A stretch of 64,000 nt of DNA from Amaranthus tricolor (Eukaryota > Streptophyta > Magnoliopsida > Caryophyllales > Amaranthaceae): assembly GCF_026212465.1 (NCBI RefSeq), contig NC_080063.1, positions 4,389,844 through 4,453,843 on the forward strand, given 5' to 3'. Shown one piece after another: positions 34,384 through 46,300 of this stretch. Position 1 is the stretch's first letter. The number at the start of each line of letters is the position of its first letter. The translations under genes and the position numbers were made by a program. Below the pieces are notes generated by a model, which searched no databases, had not been told where the DNA came from, and saw only the letters and a list, made by a program, of their open reading frames with translations.

Positions 34384-35443
34384 ATTGTTTTTGCAATAAA
34401 TGACTTGGAGTATTAATTTGGTTTGCAATAAATACCCCCTATTTATAATGGTCAGTGATGCTATGCTGCTTTTTGGGTTGTTTTACAATATTCTGGCGCC
34501 TATCTTTTGGGTTGAAAATTTCATTTTGGCGCCTATCTTTTGGGTTGACAGTTTCATTTGAGGCAGCGTATCATTTTGCCTCTTCCTGTGACCCACAGTA
34601 ATGATTGCTATGTGTAGGTTTTGGGCTGTTTCTTATGACTTCAGTTTTTTAGAAAAGTTTTTAAATTTTAAATGGCATTAATGATTTTCGTTTTTTGGCG
34701 CATTTTTTTTAAAGTGACTAACGTATACACTAAATGCATATTCAGTTTGTTCGACCTCTTTTCTGAAGTCAATGAACGAAATGATATCCGTATTAACATG
34801 GCCCGAGAAAAGTGTTTGTTATTTATAGCCGTGAATAAAGTGTTGAAGAGATTGAGGAGAAAGTAGAAGTATAAATACAAACCCCCTTTATGAAATGTGA
34901 TTTTAATTTTTCGCGGATGTAATTTTATATTATGTAATTTAATTAATGGCAATTAAGACTTTGTATATTAATTAATGTCAATGAAGACTTTGTATTTTTA
35001 ATTATGTAATTGAACAATTTCTAATTTTTACTCTAAATTTAAACTTATCAATGTCATTCAACGAAAATTGGAGGGAGTAATTAGATATTAATCAACTTCA
35101 TTACCAATACTCACTATATCACATGGATGTACTATTCAAGATGGTCCCTCTACTTTCTTAATATTTGTGCCCAATCCAAATGGGACAATTGAAAAGATTA
35201 GAGGGAGTACCATTTAGTCTATTTATATTGCGTGTCTTACGGAAACATCATCTTACAAGCGGCCATAAGCCCATAATGCTCACTGTACGTGCCATATATG
35301 CGCATTGGGCCAATGATTGTATGAGACGGAAGAAAATAATTTAGTTGGGCCATATTGTGAAAGAATTCTACATGAAGGCCCAATCGTGGAACTGAACACG
35401 TTCTTGGTTTAAATTGGGAGAAGTTTAGTAAATGATTTTTTTT

Positions 35444-35700
35444 TAGCTCGTCTTGTATGAGACTGTTTCACCACGAGACGGGTCCATATAATAGCCCAAT
35501 TCTTCAATTGATTACTTTAAGATCATAAGTAATCATTTTAAGGTTATAAGTAATTACTATAAGACTATAAAAGTAGTTATATTAAAACTATAAGTGATCA
35601 CTTTAACGTTAAAAGTAATCTTTTTAAGACAAAAATATATATTGGGTCAGCCCAATAGATGGTCTTATAGTGAGACCGTTTCATTTAAGAATTAGTGATT
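35444..35700. repeat. MITE-like repeat of the AGACCGTCT family, copy 3 (best preserved)
   Basis: The left end reads TTGTATGAGACTGTTTCACC and the right end, reverse-complemented, reads TTAAATGAAACGGTCTCACT, giving imperfect inverted repeats of about 30 bases. The centre is a run of variants of AAGTAATCACTTTAAG. Target duplication was not identified. Confidence 0.65.
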
Positions 35701-36389
35701 TTTTTTATATAACATCGAAAAACTAAGTTTTGTCCCTAACTAATTTTCAAAATAAGTGCCACCGTGCTTGAGAAAATAAGTAATAGCGAATAGAGAAGAT
35801 TTGGTCAAAAAGTCGAGTAAAGTTTTATTCTTTGTTATTAAGAGCAAGCAAATCTTAGTAATTATTTTTTTTTATATATTCACCCTTGTTAGTTGTTCGT
35901 CACGATAAATGAGGGAGATATAAATTTTTAAATTTATTATTTGTTCTTTCTCCTATTTTTCCTCTATTTAAACAAAACATATATAGTTTAGATGACACGA
36001 AATGAAGAGATTCAAAAAAATACTTATTTTTTAGAAAAATTAAGAGAACAAAAAAACGAGTCAAAAGTGAAAAGAAAAGTTATAATATTTAAAAAGTTAT
36101 AATATTTAATATAAAAATTATAATGAAGACTTGTTTAAAAATAATGAACAAAGCTTTACTTGATTTTTTGACCATATTTTCTTTTATTTAATGTTATTAA
36201 AAGCGATCAAAATTTGACCAAAACAGTTGATGTTGCAATCATGTGACTTGGTTCATCCTAGTCTTTTAAGTTTTACTAGGTAATTTAGAATCTATTATTT
36301 AGAGTCAAAAAATATTGAAGATAAGATTTTGTCTCAAACATAAGTCTTAGTCGATTTGAGCTCAACTTTGTGAATCATCAAAATAAGAT
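35701..36389. other. A+T-rich intergenic DNA without recognised genes
   Basis: Nothing supportable was seen. Confidence 0.5.
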
Positions 36390-37290
36390 ATTCTCCTTGA
36401 CTTTATTGATAGGACAAGTGCATTTCGAAAGGTGATCATGCTCATTTGGTTGATTAAAGTAAAGCATGAATGAAATTTGTGCAAACTTAGGAGTTGGTGT
36501 TACTTCATTATTGAGATTCCTTCATACTTTGTGAGTGTTGGCTCTAAATCTTTAAACACATAAATAGTGATAACACTATCTCAAGTAATGACGTATTCAT
36601 ATTTAATAAGACCTTAATCAAGATAGATTTGTTATCTGTTTCCTTATACAAGGCTCATATTTTTCACTAATGAGTTGGGAAGATCTTATTAAAATCTCCC
36701 ACAAGACAACATATTAAATAAAGGCTACAGGGAAATAGTACAACTACAATGTTTCATCCACTTTAATGATTAGATAGAGAAGCAGTTTTTGCTAAGAATA
36801 CACAAATGTTACCCCAAAAACGTGAAAAAACTACTCTTTGTATTTAGTGCACCTCAACATGACAAATGAGGAGTTGCCATGTAAAAGGTTGTAGCTGACT
36901 TTGCAAGAAAACCCACCTTAGTATTATTCACGATAATTTTCTAAGGACATTTCAGACATTCTTTAAGATATTTAAGAACCTTTTGAATTCATGTTAAATA
37001 ATAAGATATAAATACTCCTTCATTCACCACTCTTGAGGTATTAGATTTCTTAGCTATTGAACCCAAACTCTCTATGTATTATATTCACTGACAACAAACT
37101 TCATTTAATGTATTTAATCGTCCTTGTATTGAATACCTTCATTAACTCTTGTAATACAAGATAAATAGACCTCATGCCACTAAATAAATTCAAGTACAGT
37201 TTCTCCGAACTAAGAGTCATTATGCATCTGAAAAGAGGGCTTGCAAGGTATTACTCTTGGATCCTTACTGACTTGGAAGTTGGAGAAGGT
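36390..37290 (+). mobile_element. LTR remnant, probably Ty3/gypsy-type
   Basis: Contains a GATATAAATACTCC promoter-like word at about 37014 and, near 37240-37285, ATTACTCTTGGATCC followed by TTACTGACTTGG and GTTGGAGAAGG, a block I know from the 3' part of plant gypsy LTRs. No primer site, polypurine tract or coding part adjoins it, and no ends were fixed. Confidence 0.4.
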
Positions 37291-37328
37291 TTCAGAATAA
37301 TCTAAATAAAAGGAAACCGAGAAAATAA

Positions 37329-37795
37329 GGTGTTTGGTATATGAAAATGAGAATTTGAGGATAAAAATCGAGATTTGGATTGGAAATTGATAGTTAGGAA
37401 TTGTTAAAATATAACCCAACCTTTTGTTTGGTTTGTTAATGGAAATAATTTGAGAATTGTACTATTTTTTGTTTAGTAGGTTGAAATAGGATTGGAAATA
37501 AATTTTACTTTATCAATTTACCCTTTTTAAAAGTAATTTGAAAATTCTAATATTTTTTGTTTGGCTTGTAAACATACACTTACAAGGATATAAATGTTTT
37601 TTACATAATATTTCTTCTAATTCCCATCCATCTAATACAAACCCCGTTGATAATCAATTCATGAAAATTAACCGAAAATTAATCCCATTTCCAACCTTAA
37701 TTTTATTGGCATTTTCAAGAACCAAATATGAAAAATCCATATTTAAAAATTTTTAATTCCATTCCCACCCTCTAATCCCTCCTACCAAACACACC
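37329..37795. mobile_element. MITE-like element upstream of IBA57
   Basis: Ends GGTGTTTGGTA (37329) and TACCAAACACACC (37795) form an 11-12 base inverted repeat, and the interior is rich in repeated GGATTGGAAAT/AATTCCCATCC words that also pair. No clear target duplication was found, so class is uncertain. It ends less than 300 bases before the IBA57 coding region. Confidence 0.45.
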
Positions 37796-38086
37796 CAAAT
37801 AACAATTGAATAATCCTTAAAATTAGCTAAATTTGAGGAAAATTCCGAATTTGAAGTCAATTATCCAGATGTAAGTTGTTGGAAATGGTGATGAATGAAC
37901 GCATCAGCATCTCCCTGGTCTACGTTCTTCTCTCTTCTCCTGGTACGTGTCCGTAACCCAGAATCCCTCCATTTCTACCTGTCATCACATCATCTTTCCT
38001 CCATTTTTTCGAATCTCTTCCTCTCCCTTTCTCCTCTTTTCATCAAATCAACCATAACAAACAACAAAACTCACTGAAAGCACCAA

Positions 38087-41000
38087 ATGCTTCTTCTTCG
38101 CCTCAAAAAGCCTTTTTCCATTTATCAGGGACTCAAATTCTTCTCCACTCAAACATCCCGCTTCGACAATGTGGGTCCCCTCGCTTCCCGTCTCAATTCT
38201 CGGTCTATTATTCGGTTAACAGGTCCAGATTCTGTTAAATTTTTACAGGGTTTGCTTACCAATGATGTTAGACAATTTGGTGAATCTGTTCATGAGAAGG
38301 TTTCTACTTTGGCTACCTCTAATTTGCCCACGGTCGGTACTTTACCGGTTTATGCTGCTATGTTGAATCCACAAGGTCGGTTTTTGTATGATTTTTTCTT
38401 GTATAGGCCACCTCAGAGTGACGAGAAACTGGACCCGACCGGGTCTGGACCTGGTCCGAAGTCTGATAAGGTGGAATTGTTTGCGGATGTTGATGGGTCG
38501 ACGGTGGATGAGCTAATTGATACCCTTAAGAGGTGATTCTGATGCTTTCTTTTTAGTTGTTTATATGGTGTTTGATGAAATGCTTGTTTGAAGTATTGTG
38601 CATTCTTGTTTGACAGGATTGGATTTTTCAGTCATAATAATACACCAATATATATATATATGCTCATATATAATATTATAATGTCATTACTGATAGTTGA
38701 ATTGGTGCCTGAAGATTACAACTTTTTACTGATAGTTGAATTGGTGCCTGAAGATTACAACTTTTAACTAGTTCTGTGAGACTGTGATGATCTGAATTGA
38801 AAGTTTCACTTACATTTATATCTGGGTGGTTGCTGCTGTACCACAATCACTTTTGAATGTAATGAAGAGCAAGCTAATATATGAACGTGCTCCCATAATG
38901 ATGTTGCTCTCTATTTGTATGATGAAGTTTTCGGATACATTTATGATTTAGTTGAGGTAAAGAAGAGTCATGGCTTGGTGTTTTGGAGTTGTTCTGCCGA
39001 CCTAGTAGACTCAACATGACCTGTTACCAATTTAGAACTCCTTTGTTTTGATACTTACAAATTTACAACTCTTTAATTGAGCTCAACTTATTGGAATTGA
39101 GGGAAACTTATTAGAACTGAACTTGACGTTGGATACACTCTGTATGGATTGAGAGAATTTGAGGAGAGGAATTTGGAGGACATAATTTCATTTGTTTGGA
39201 TACCAATTTTATAATAAGAGATTTGAAAGTATTGAGTTCTCCAATTTTATAATAAGAACATCTCTCCAAATCTAGAAAGAATGGTTGGAATTTTGTATCT
39301 TTTTCTCTGCTTTCTTTTCTGTCCCAAACAAGCAAACGAGATTTCCCCTATTATTCGCTCCCCTTCCCACCGTTCCTTTCCTTTACATTCCCTACTTAAT
39401 TGTTGTTAAGCCTTTTAGTCTTAATAGCATCTTTAGAGAATTCCCAAGCAGCATAGCCAAGTGAAATCAAACGCAAAAGAGACATAAACTTTGGATGTGC
39501 AGATGCTCGCCTGCACACATTGTGCTCCCTGAGCATCCTATGCTTGCTCGAGCAGCTTGGCCAATCAAATAAAACCTTTTTTCTATAAATAAGTGCCATC
39601 ATATTATATTTGTATAAAAATATGGCATTGGGATTAATTTTGATCTTAAAGCATAAAGCAAAAATAAAACCATGCAAACTTTTATCTTTGCTACTGTATT
39701 TATCACATTCATTATCATACAACTTATCTACAAAAACATCTAGTGCTCGATAGTTTTGTGTTTTGGTTTGATTCTCAATACAACTTTCCAGAAGTTTATA
39801 ATCTAAAGCCCCAAGGGGATGTAATATTGTATTGGAAAACATACCTAAAAAGACTCCAAATTCATATTCATAAAATAGGCTAATTCTACACTGAAGACCA
39901 ATATGTAATGTTCGTGATTCTACATTCTCAAAAGATCAAAGAAAGACGTTCTATCTAAAGTTGGTGATAATGATTATTTATACAAAATTCCTTGTAAATT
40001 ATTGTATAAATCATATAATAACTCTTAATTTATTTGAGAAATTAAGTGGGAATCTACAAATCTGGACTTGAACTTAACTTATTAAATCTAATGATTGAAC
40101 ATAAACTATTAGCTATTAGAGCTCAAGTAGAGCTATTTAGGGGTGAAGGATTTCATTTTATTGGAACCTCAAGCAAGTTGAGGATTAGCATGTTCTTATT
40201 AGTAAGTACCACCTCCGTTTTCCATTTATTGTCTTTTTGGATTTTCTTTTTTGTGAGAGCTTGTGGGAGAACTAAGAAGAACAAAGAATAACAGAGGTAT
40301 TAGTAAGTGAACAGTTAAGTTATGTGGATTATTTGAAGTTTTTTTTTCGCTCAGCACAAGCGAGATTTATCATTTTGAAAGTATTTTCAGAGCAAAAAAC
40401 TTTCATAGATTTGCCGTGTTCACTCGAGTTGGGCTTTTGGATCTATTTTTTTTCGTATTTGGTTTCTAAAGATTATCTTTCCACATCCAGTTTGCATCCC
40501 ATGAGTTATTGTGTTCACATAACCATGCAGATACCGGTTGAGGTCTAATGTTGACATTGAGCACATGGGAGATGAATTCTGTTGTTGGCAGCGGTATGGT
40601 GGAAATTTATCTGATAAATCCTCTTCTGCTGAAGAACCAGAAGTTGCTGGTGTTGGTTGGGGTGGGAGTATAGATAGCTCCTCTATGTCATCTGCACAAG
40701 GGAGTGAAAGCGGCTGGAAGTGGTTCAAGGATCCTAGGTTGGATTGTCTTGGCTTTAGAGGGATATTTCCCTCTGGGAGTTTACGTGAGTTTTATTAATC
40801 AGCAGCGATACTGCGATACCTGTCATATTGCTGTACTATCCGTATCACAATTCATAGTTTTATGGGATAATTTGAAGAATCGAATGTAAAGTTGCTTTTT
40901 GGTGGTTGCAGCTCCGTTGGTTGAGGCTGACAAAGAAGCTGCCGAAGTGAACTATCTTTTTTGGAGATTAGATAAAGGGGTTGCGGAAGGTCCGAACGAG

Positions 41001-41873
41001 ATCCCAAAAGGTATACTCTAAATGTGTAGTACATTCCAATTACCTTGTCTTTTACCTTTCTCACTTTCATTTTACCTCAAATATTAAATGGTGTAATTCA
41101 GGCTCGGTTCAAAGCAACACTTTTTAACTGATTTGTTTGTTAACTTAGTTTTATATTTGAAGTAATTTTAGAATTTAAGTTACAATACATTTTTGTCTGA
41201 ATTATTTTTCTTGAAGTGGAAATTTTTTTATCTTTTGATATAATGAGGGACTCCAATTTAAAAGATATTGCAAAACTAAATAGGGCCTCCAAAATATTGT
41301 TTTATCTTTTGATATAACGAGCAAAATTAAATAAGGGCCTCATTGTGTTGACAAAAATCTGAAATATGAATTTTATCTTCTGTTAGGTGAAGCCATTCCT
41401 CTAGAATACAATCTTGCTGGTCTAAATGCTATTAGTTTTGACAAGGGGTGCTATGTGGGACAAGAACTGGTTGCTCGAACTCATCATCGGGGTGTCATCC
41501 GAAAACGTGTGCTTCCTTTGAAGTTCCTTGATAATGATGGCAAAGGTTATCATACTTTCTGTTTGCGGTATTTTCTTTCATTTTCCTTTCTGTTTCTTTT
41601 CAATAAGATTACCAACTTTTTTATACAGAAGTAGCGCAGAAAGTTGCTTCTGGGTCGGTAGTGGCGGACACATCGTCTGGCAAGAAGGTTGGTACAGTGA
41701 CTGTTGCACTTGGATCTCGTGGACTTGGTCTGATGCGTCTTGAGGAAGCGTTCAAGAAATCTAATGCACTTGCTATACAAGGAAGCGAGGATGTGAAAGT
41801 TGTTGCTAGTAGACCCAAATGGTGGCCAGACGAGTGGTTCACGAATGAATTGGAGTCGGTTGATATTGCTTAA
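38087..41873 (+). CDS. IBA57: IBA57-like mitochondrial Fe-S cluster assembly protein, five exons, 400 aa
   Basis: Exons 38087-38532, 40531-40784, 40912-41010, 41387-41545 and 41629-41873 (TAA) join in frame at GT-AG introns. The protein opens with [20 protein letters not shown], basic and Ser-rich, a likely mitochondrial presequence. The GcvT/YgfZ-like fold follows: [20 protein letters not shown] with [37 protein letters not shown]-like [18 protein letters not shown], and [20 protein letters not shown]. The family signature KGCYVGQEL (Cys288) and [11 protein letters not shown] are intact, then [20 protein letters not shown]57 acts with ISCA-type proteins in making mitochondrial 4Fe-4S clusters and is related to the folate-binding T-protein. 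The length equals that of plant homologues. Intron 1 is 2.0 kb and loaded with repeats; no coding defect was seen. Confidence 0.95.
38689..38766. repeat. Tandem duplication, 2 x 39 bp, in IBA57 intron 1
   Basis: The unit beginning ACTGATAGTTGAATTGG is repeated once with a 39-base period and essentially no differences, so the duplication looks recent. Confidence 0.9.
39100..39850. repeat. Repeat remnants inside IBA57 intron 1
   Basis: The part at 39440-39570 carries GCTCGCCTGCACAC and GCTTGCTCGAGCAGC words like those of the copia-type LTRs at 17.7 and 61.4 kb. A 148-codon minus-strand frame covers it but has no recognisable domain and lies inside the intron, so I treat it as incidental. Confidence 0.4.
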
Positions 41874-41951
41874 GCTCACTAGTGCCTTGCCTTTCGGATA
41901 ATGATCTTTCAGCTTCAGTTCTGTAGGGCATTTACGAGTTGTAACAGAGGA

Positions 41952-41957
41952 AATAAA
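41952..41957 (+). terminator. Likely polyadenylation signal of IBA57
   Basis: AATAAA lies 79 bases after the IBA57 stop codon, a normal distance for a plant near-upstream element. Confidence 0.6.
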
Positions 41958-42305
41958 GAGTCTGTTTTTCACAAATTGTTCCATTTTTGAACATATATTA
42001 CAGATACCATCAAGGAGAATAGGCAGTCAAGATAATTTTTGGCTTAATAATGTAGTTTGAGAGTTGATTGCTCGACTTTCTTTAGATGTGCTAACTCGAC
42101 AAAATAAATAAATGAAAAATCTATGAATTCGGTTTTTTTTTTTCCTATATAATACTTTTGGGTGTTGTATCTTTTACTTTCATAGTGCTCTATTTCATGC
42201 AGCTCAGAGTCTTCATCGCAAATAGACATAATCTAAATTCAATTGCATAAAAAAATTCAATTTTCAAACAAATTTATTTTGATCATTTGTGATTTACTCC
42301 GCTCT

Positions 42306-42463
42306 CAAAAGTTAAGAGATCGTCTTACTATGAGATCGGAACCATATAATTAGTCTATTTTTCTAATTGATCACTTTAAGACAGTAAATGTACATTTGAC
42401 TAACTAGTAGAGATGGTTTCACTATAAAACCGTTTAATTTTAAGATTTGTGATTCAAAATTAG
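42306..42463. repeat. MITE-like repeat of the AGACCGTCT family, copy 4
   Basis: Left end with GATCGTCTTACTATGAGATC, centre ATTGATCACTTTAAGACAGT, right end GAGATGGTTTCACTATAAAA followed by TTTGTGATTC, the same order as the copy at 35444-35700 but shorter. Confidence 0.6.
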
Positions 42464-42569
42464 CATAGGTTTTTGTTACTGAGCTTTATTAGTATATGTA
42501 TATGTATATGTAAAGTATTCATTAAGGGTAAATATAAAATTAGCTCTTGGGTTATGATGTATATATTCT

Positions 42570-43023
42570 GACATCCAATGTTAATGAAAGGATTTAAGAT
42601 CATATTATCCTACATGGTATCAGATTTATTAGGATTTTAATTTTTTATTCTCCTCTCTAACCCTAAGCCTAGGGCGATCCTCCAGTGTGTGCCTCCAGTC
42701 TTTGCCTCCAACCCTAGGCGTTTTTCCACGGCTACCGCTCACCATCTTCTCGTTTGTATGGCTGACAAGTCTAGGTCTATAGTGCTCATGTTGCCGACCT
42801 ACCTCGTTTCGTAATCTTGCTAGTGCTCTTCAATATCTCAAATTTACCCGCCCCAAAATTTCCTATGTTGTACAGCAAATGTCTTCATAAGCATGATCCA
42901 CGGGAAAATCACATCATATATGTCTTCATAAGCATGATCCGCGAGATGCTTATGAATACATATTTGTTGTACAGCATAGGAAATGTCAGGGCGGGTGAAT
43001 GTGAGATATTGAAGAGCACTAGC
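42570..43023. mobile_element. Rearranged copia remnant with inverted RT/RNase H fragment
   Basis: TGGTATCAGA at 42615-42624 directly after TATCCTACA looks like the junction of a copia LTR with its primer-binding site. After about 200 bases of leader-like sequence, a plus-strand piece reads ALQYLKFTRPKISYVVQQMC (from 42826) and, turned around, a minus-strand piece (from 43020 downward) reads ALQYLTFTRPDISYAVQQIC. Both are the same segment following the copia RT domain, arranged head to head as an inverted repeat with arms 42819-42900 and 42941-43023. Most of gag and pol is missing. Confidence 0.75.
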
Positions 43024-43305
43024 TATACTGTGATTCACATGCCCTATATAGCGTTATGTGTCTTCAAATTTCTGGTTAAAAAAAAGGATTCACATTTTTA
43101 CAAAATTGTCATTTGGATGAAAACATATGATTTGATGCTCTATATAGCTTAATGTACAAACCTTTACACTCCCAACATACTAGCTGACGTCCTTACTATA
43201 ACATCCATTAAATTCCCTCAATCAGATGGTTAAAACTAAACCTCCAAACCCAAACCAAACCATGGATGCCTATTGCTATTGTTATTTGCAATCGAGCACC
43301 GGGCT

Positions 43306-46300
43306 TCATGAACCACTAGTGCGTCTGTTCAACTCTTGGACCACAGCCTCCATGTTCGGTCTTTCATCAGGGAGCTCATGGGTGCAACTCAAAGCGAGTT
43401 TCACTAACTTCGCAGCTTCTGATATGGAGAACTTCCCGTTAAGATTATGGTCAACAAATTGTTCCACTTCACATGACTCTGCAGCTGATCTCATAGCATT
43501 TGTTAGTAGTTGCTTCCCCGAAAGAATATGGAGGAGTATCACTCCGAATGAATACACATCACTCTTCTCAGTGAACCGACCAGTTGTTACATATTCCGGG
43601 GCTAGGTAACCCATTGCTGCACTTACTTTGAGGGCCGAGAAGATTGTGTCGTCCGCTAGTATCTTGCGTAAACCAGAATCCAAAATTAATGGCTTGTATT
43701 GGTTATCTATCACTATTTTTTCTGCTGATATGTTTTGGTGGACCACCAAAAGTTTATTTGCATTTTCTTCGTGCAAATAACTTAAACCTGAACATAGAAA
43801 ATGGAAATTAGTATCATTTTAAATATTCATAAATTAAGACATAATCTTAAATTAAGATGGAGTATTTGGCAACTTGAATTCAAACAAACAACCAACTAAC
43901 CATATATTTCTAATATGATATCAGAGCATGTCAAGCAACCAACTCAACCAAAAGCTTAAACTGATGGTGGTAGTCTCGTGATAATAATATATTCTATTGG
44001 TATTTACCTTTGGCAATCCCTTTGATGATGTTGATCCGAGTAGACCAAGGAAGACTGAGATCACTTCCATCAACGACATCAAGATACTTTAGGAGGTTTC
44101 CCTTAGGCGCGAAATCATAGATGAAAAAACACTCTCCTCGACCTCTCGAGCAACAAAACCCTCGTAAACTAACAAGATTTTCATGCCGGAGTGAAACTAG
44201 CAAATTCAACCCCTTCACAAACTCTGCCTCCTCGGATTGACAGCTACTCATATTTATACTTTTGATTGCTACAATAGAACCATCTCTCAAAACCCCTTTA
44301 TACACAGTAGAGAAGTTTCCTCTTCCCAACACATTCGCCTCTGAAAAGTACTGTGTTGCCGATTCCACCTCCTCCAAGTTATACCTGAAATACTGCAGAA
44401 CCTCTTGGGACATATCCCCACTATTCAAACCATCCGCAAGTGGATTCCACCCTGAGGAGTAAGCTAGACTAACCAGCGGTGAGGCACTCTTGCTATGGAC
44501 GTCGATAACATGGTCAGCGCTAATCCGACTCTCGGATGCCTCAACCGTGGTCCCGATCTTCTGTTTATGCCGCCTATATCTAAAAAATGTCAGAAATCCC
44601 ACGGTTGCTAAGACCACAGAGGCAATAATCACCACAACAACAATCACAATTCGAGGGAATTTCGTGGATTTTGAGCATGTTGAAGATGTACAATGTGTCT
44701 CACGGTTTGCTTTCTTAGGATCATCGTGTGTCGTTATGGTATGATTTTTGAACTTAAATCCGAATGGAGGTGTGTTGATATCTACATTCGCATTATCGTA
44801 GGCAGTACAAGCTCGTAAGGCATGGAATCCGACTCCACATAATCGTGTGTTGTTTTCAAAGGAAAATCCAGCATCAAATTTCTTGAAGGCTACATTTTCA
44901 ATCAAAAGAACATTTCATTTCACAATGCAGATAAATCAATTAGGCTCGTAATAATATCAAAAGATCAGAAACTTACACGCAGGAACGATTCCTTCGAGGG
45001 AATTGCTTTGGACATCAAGCTTTTCGAGTGTTTGGATGTTTGCTAAGGCTTCAGGAATGAGTCCAGAAAGATGATTATAGCTTAAGTTAAGCCTCTTTAA
45101 CATATTCAAGTTGCCCAAACTCGAAGGGATAGACCCATTTAATTGATTAGATTGTAAAGCAATAGTATCTAGCTTGCTCAATGAGCCAAGTTCTACTGGA
45201 ATGTTGCCTGTTAAGTGATTACAGCATAGGTCCAGCACTGCAATTTAAGCAAGTAATGACTCTTTAAAGAATAATACCATATAATGAAACTTATTGAATT
45301 CTATCATATGGCTAAGTTATTTGAAAATAAGCTAATGCTATATTTGGAAACGAAAATTTCAATCGGAAATCTAGAGTTAGAGTCAGGGGCAGAGTAAAGA
45401 TTTTGGAGTCCTATTTATTCGTCTTTTAAATGGGCCCCTTTATTATATTAAAATATAAAGTTTTTTCCATTTCAAGAAAAAAATTCAAGACAAAATTTAT
45501 TTGACATTATATTACTTTAAATATAAAAAAGGTTTACAAACAAATCATTTAAAAAGTTAAATTTAGTATTTGACATATAAAAAAAACTTGAAATTGGATT
45601 TGGGCTAATAATAACATTATTGTTTCAAAGGTAGTTTAAGTTGAAAATTAGAAAATAATTTTTCAAACCTTGTTTGACATTATCAAATTCTTTAATTACG
45701 ATTTTATAATTAAAATTTACGATTTGAAAGAAAAATATTTATTATCAAACACAACCTAAAATATTTTATCAATATTCTTCGTTCATTGACAATAAAGGGG
45801 CATAATGATGACGAGTAGTAAGCATCTAAGATCAAAAAATGGAAACAATTTTAAATAGAAAGGTAAGTGGTTGCAACAAAGAAAATTTCACAAGAGAGAG
45901 GTTGAAAAAATTAGATAATAGGAGTACTAAGTTATCTTAAATTTCACTTCAAAAAATAAAAAACAAAAATTATCTTAAATTTTGCTACATTATATTTGTA
46001 AAGATTTCACTTTAATATGTTGCAAATTTTAAAAGAATATTCGAATTAGGTACCATAAAGGATGATAAGTGAGATTTTTAAGCCAAAAAGTTGATTGATT
46101 ATTTTGTATATAAAGGACAAACACTCATTGTCATGGAGTATATAGGAAAACACCCATGATTATAAAATTCATTAATCATAAAATTAATTTGTGACAAATT
46201 TCCATAAACTAATTAAGCTTCATTGGAACATGTACATACAAGTACATTCCTCCAATATTTATAAAGTTTGAATTTGATGGCTAAACCATAATGCTTTAAT

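Larger units (their letters stand above)
32698..35207 (-). mobile_element. Mariner-like (MLE) element, 2.5 kb, inactive
   Basis: Terminal inverted repeats start CTCCCTCTAATTC at 32698 and, reverse-complemented, CTCCCTCTAATC at 35207; both continue into TTTT.AATTGTCCCATTT. The right flank has the expected TA; the left flank is TG, a likely mutation of TA. Inside are a broken transposase on the minus strand and an unrelated plus-strand gene-like 5' end. Stowaway-like ends plus an MLE transposase identify it as a plant mariner element. Confidence 0.85.

Noticed and set aside
37329..37795. Target duplication for the MITE-like element before IBA57
   Set aside because: A TAA on the left has no matching word directly after the right inverted repeat.
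39396..39842. 148-codon minus-strand frame in IBA57 intron 1
   Set aside because: No domain, no splice context, and it spans LTR-like words; the intron boundaries on the plus strand are well supported.
44262..44744. Plus-strand open frames over 44.2-44.8 kb and 43.2-43.6 kb
   Set aside because: Antisense to the receptor kinase exons, which have clear domains and splice sites.
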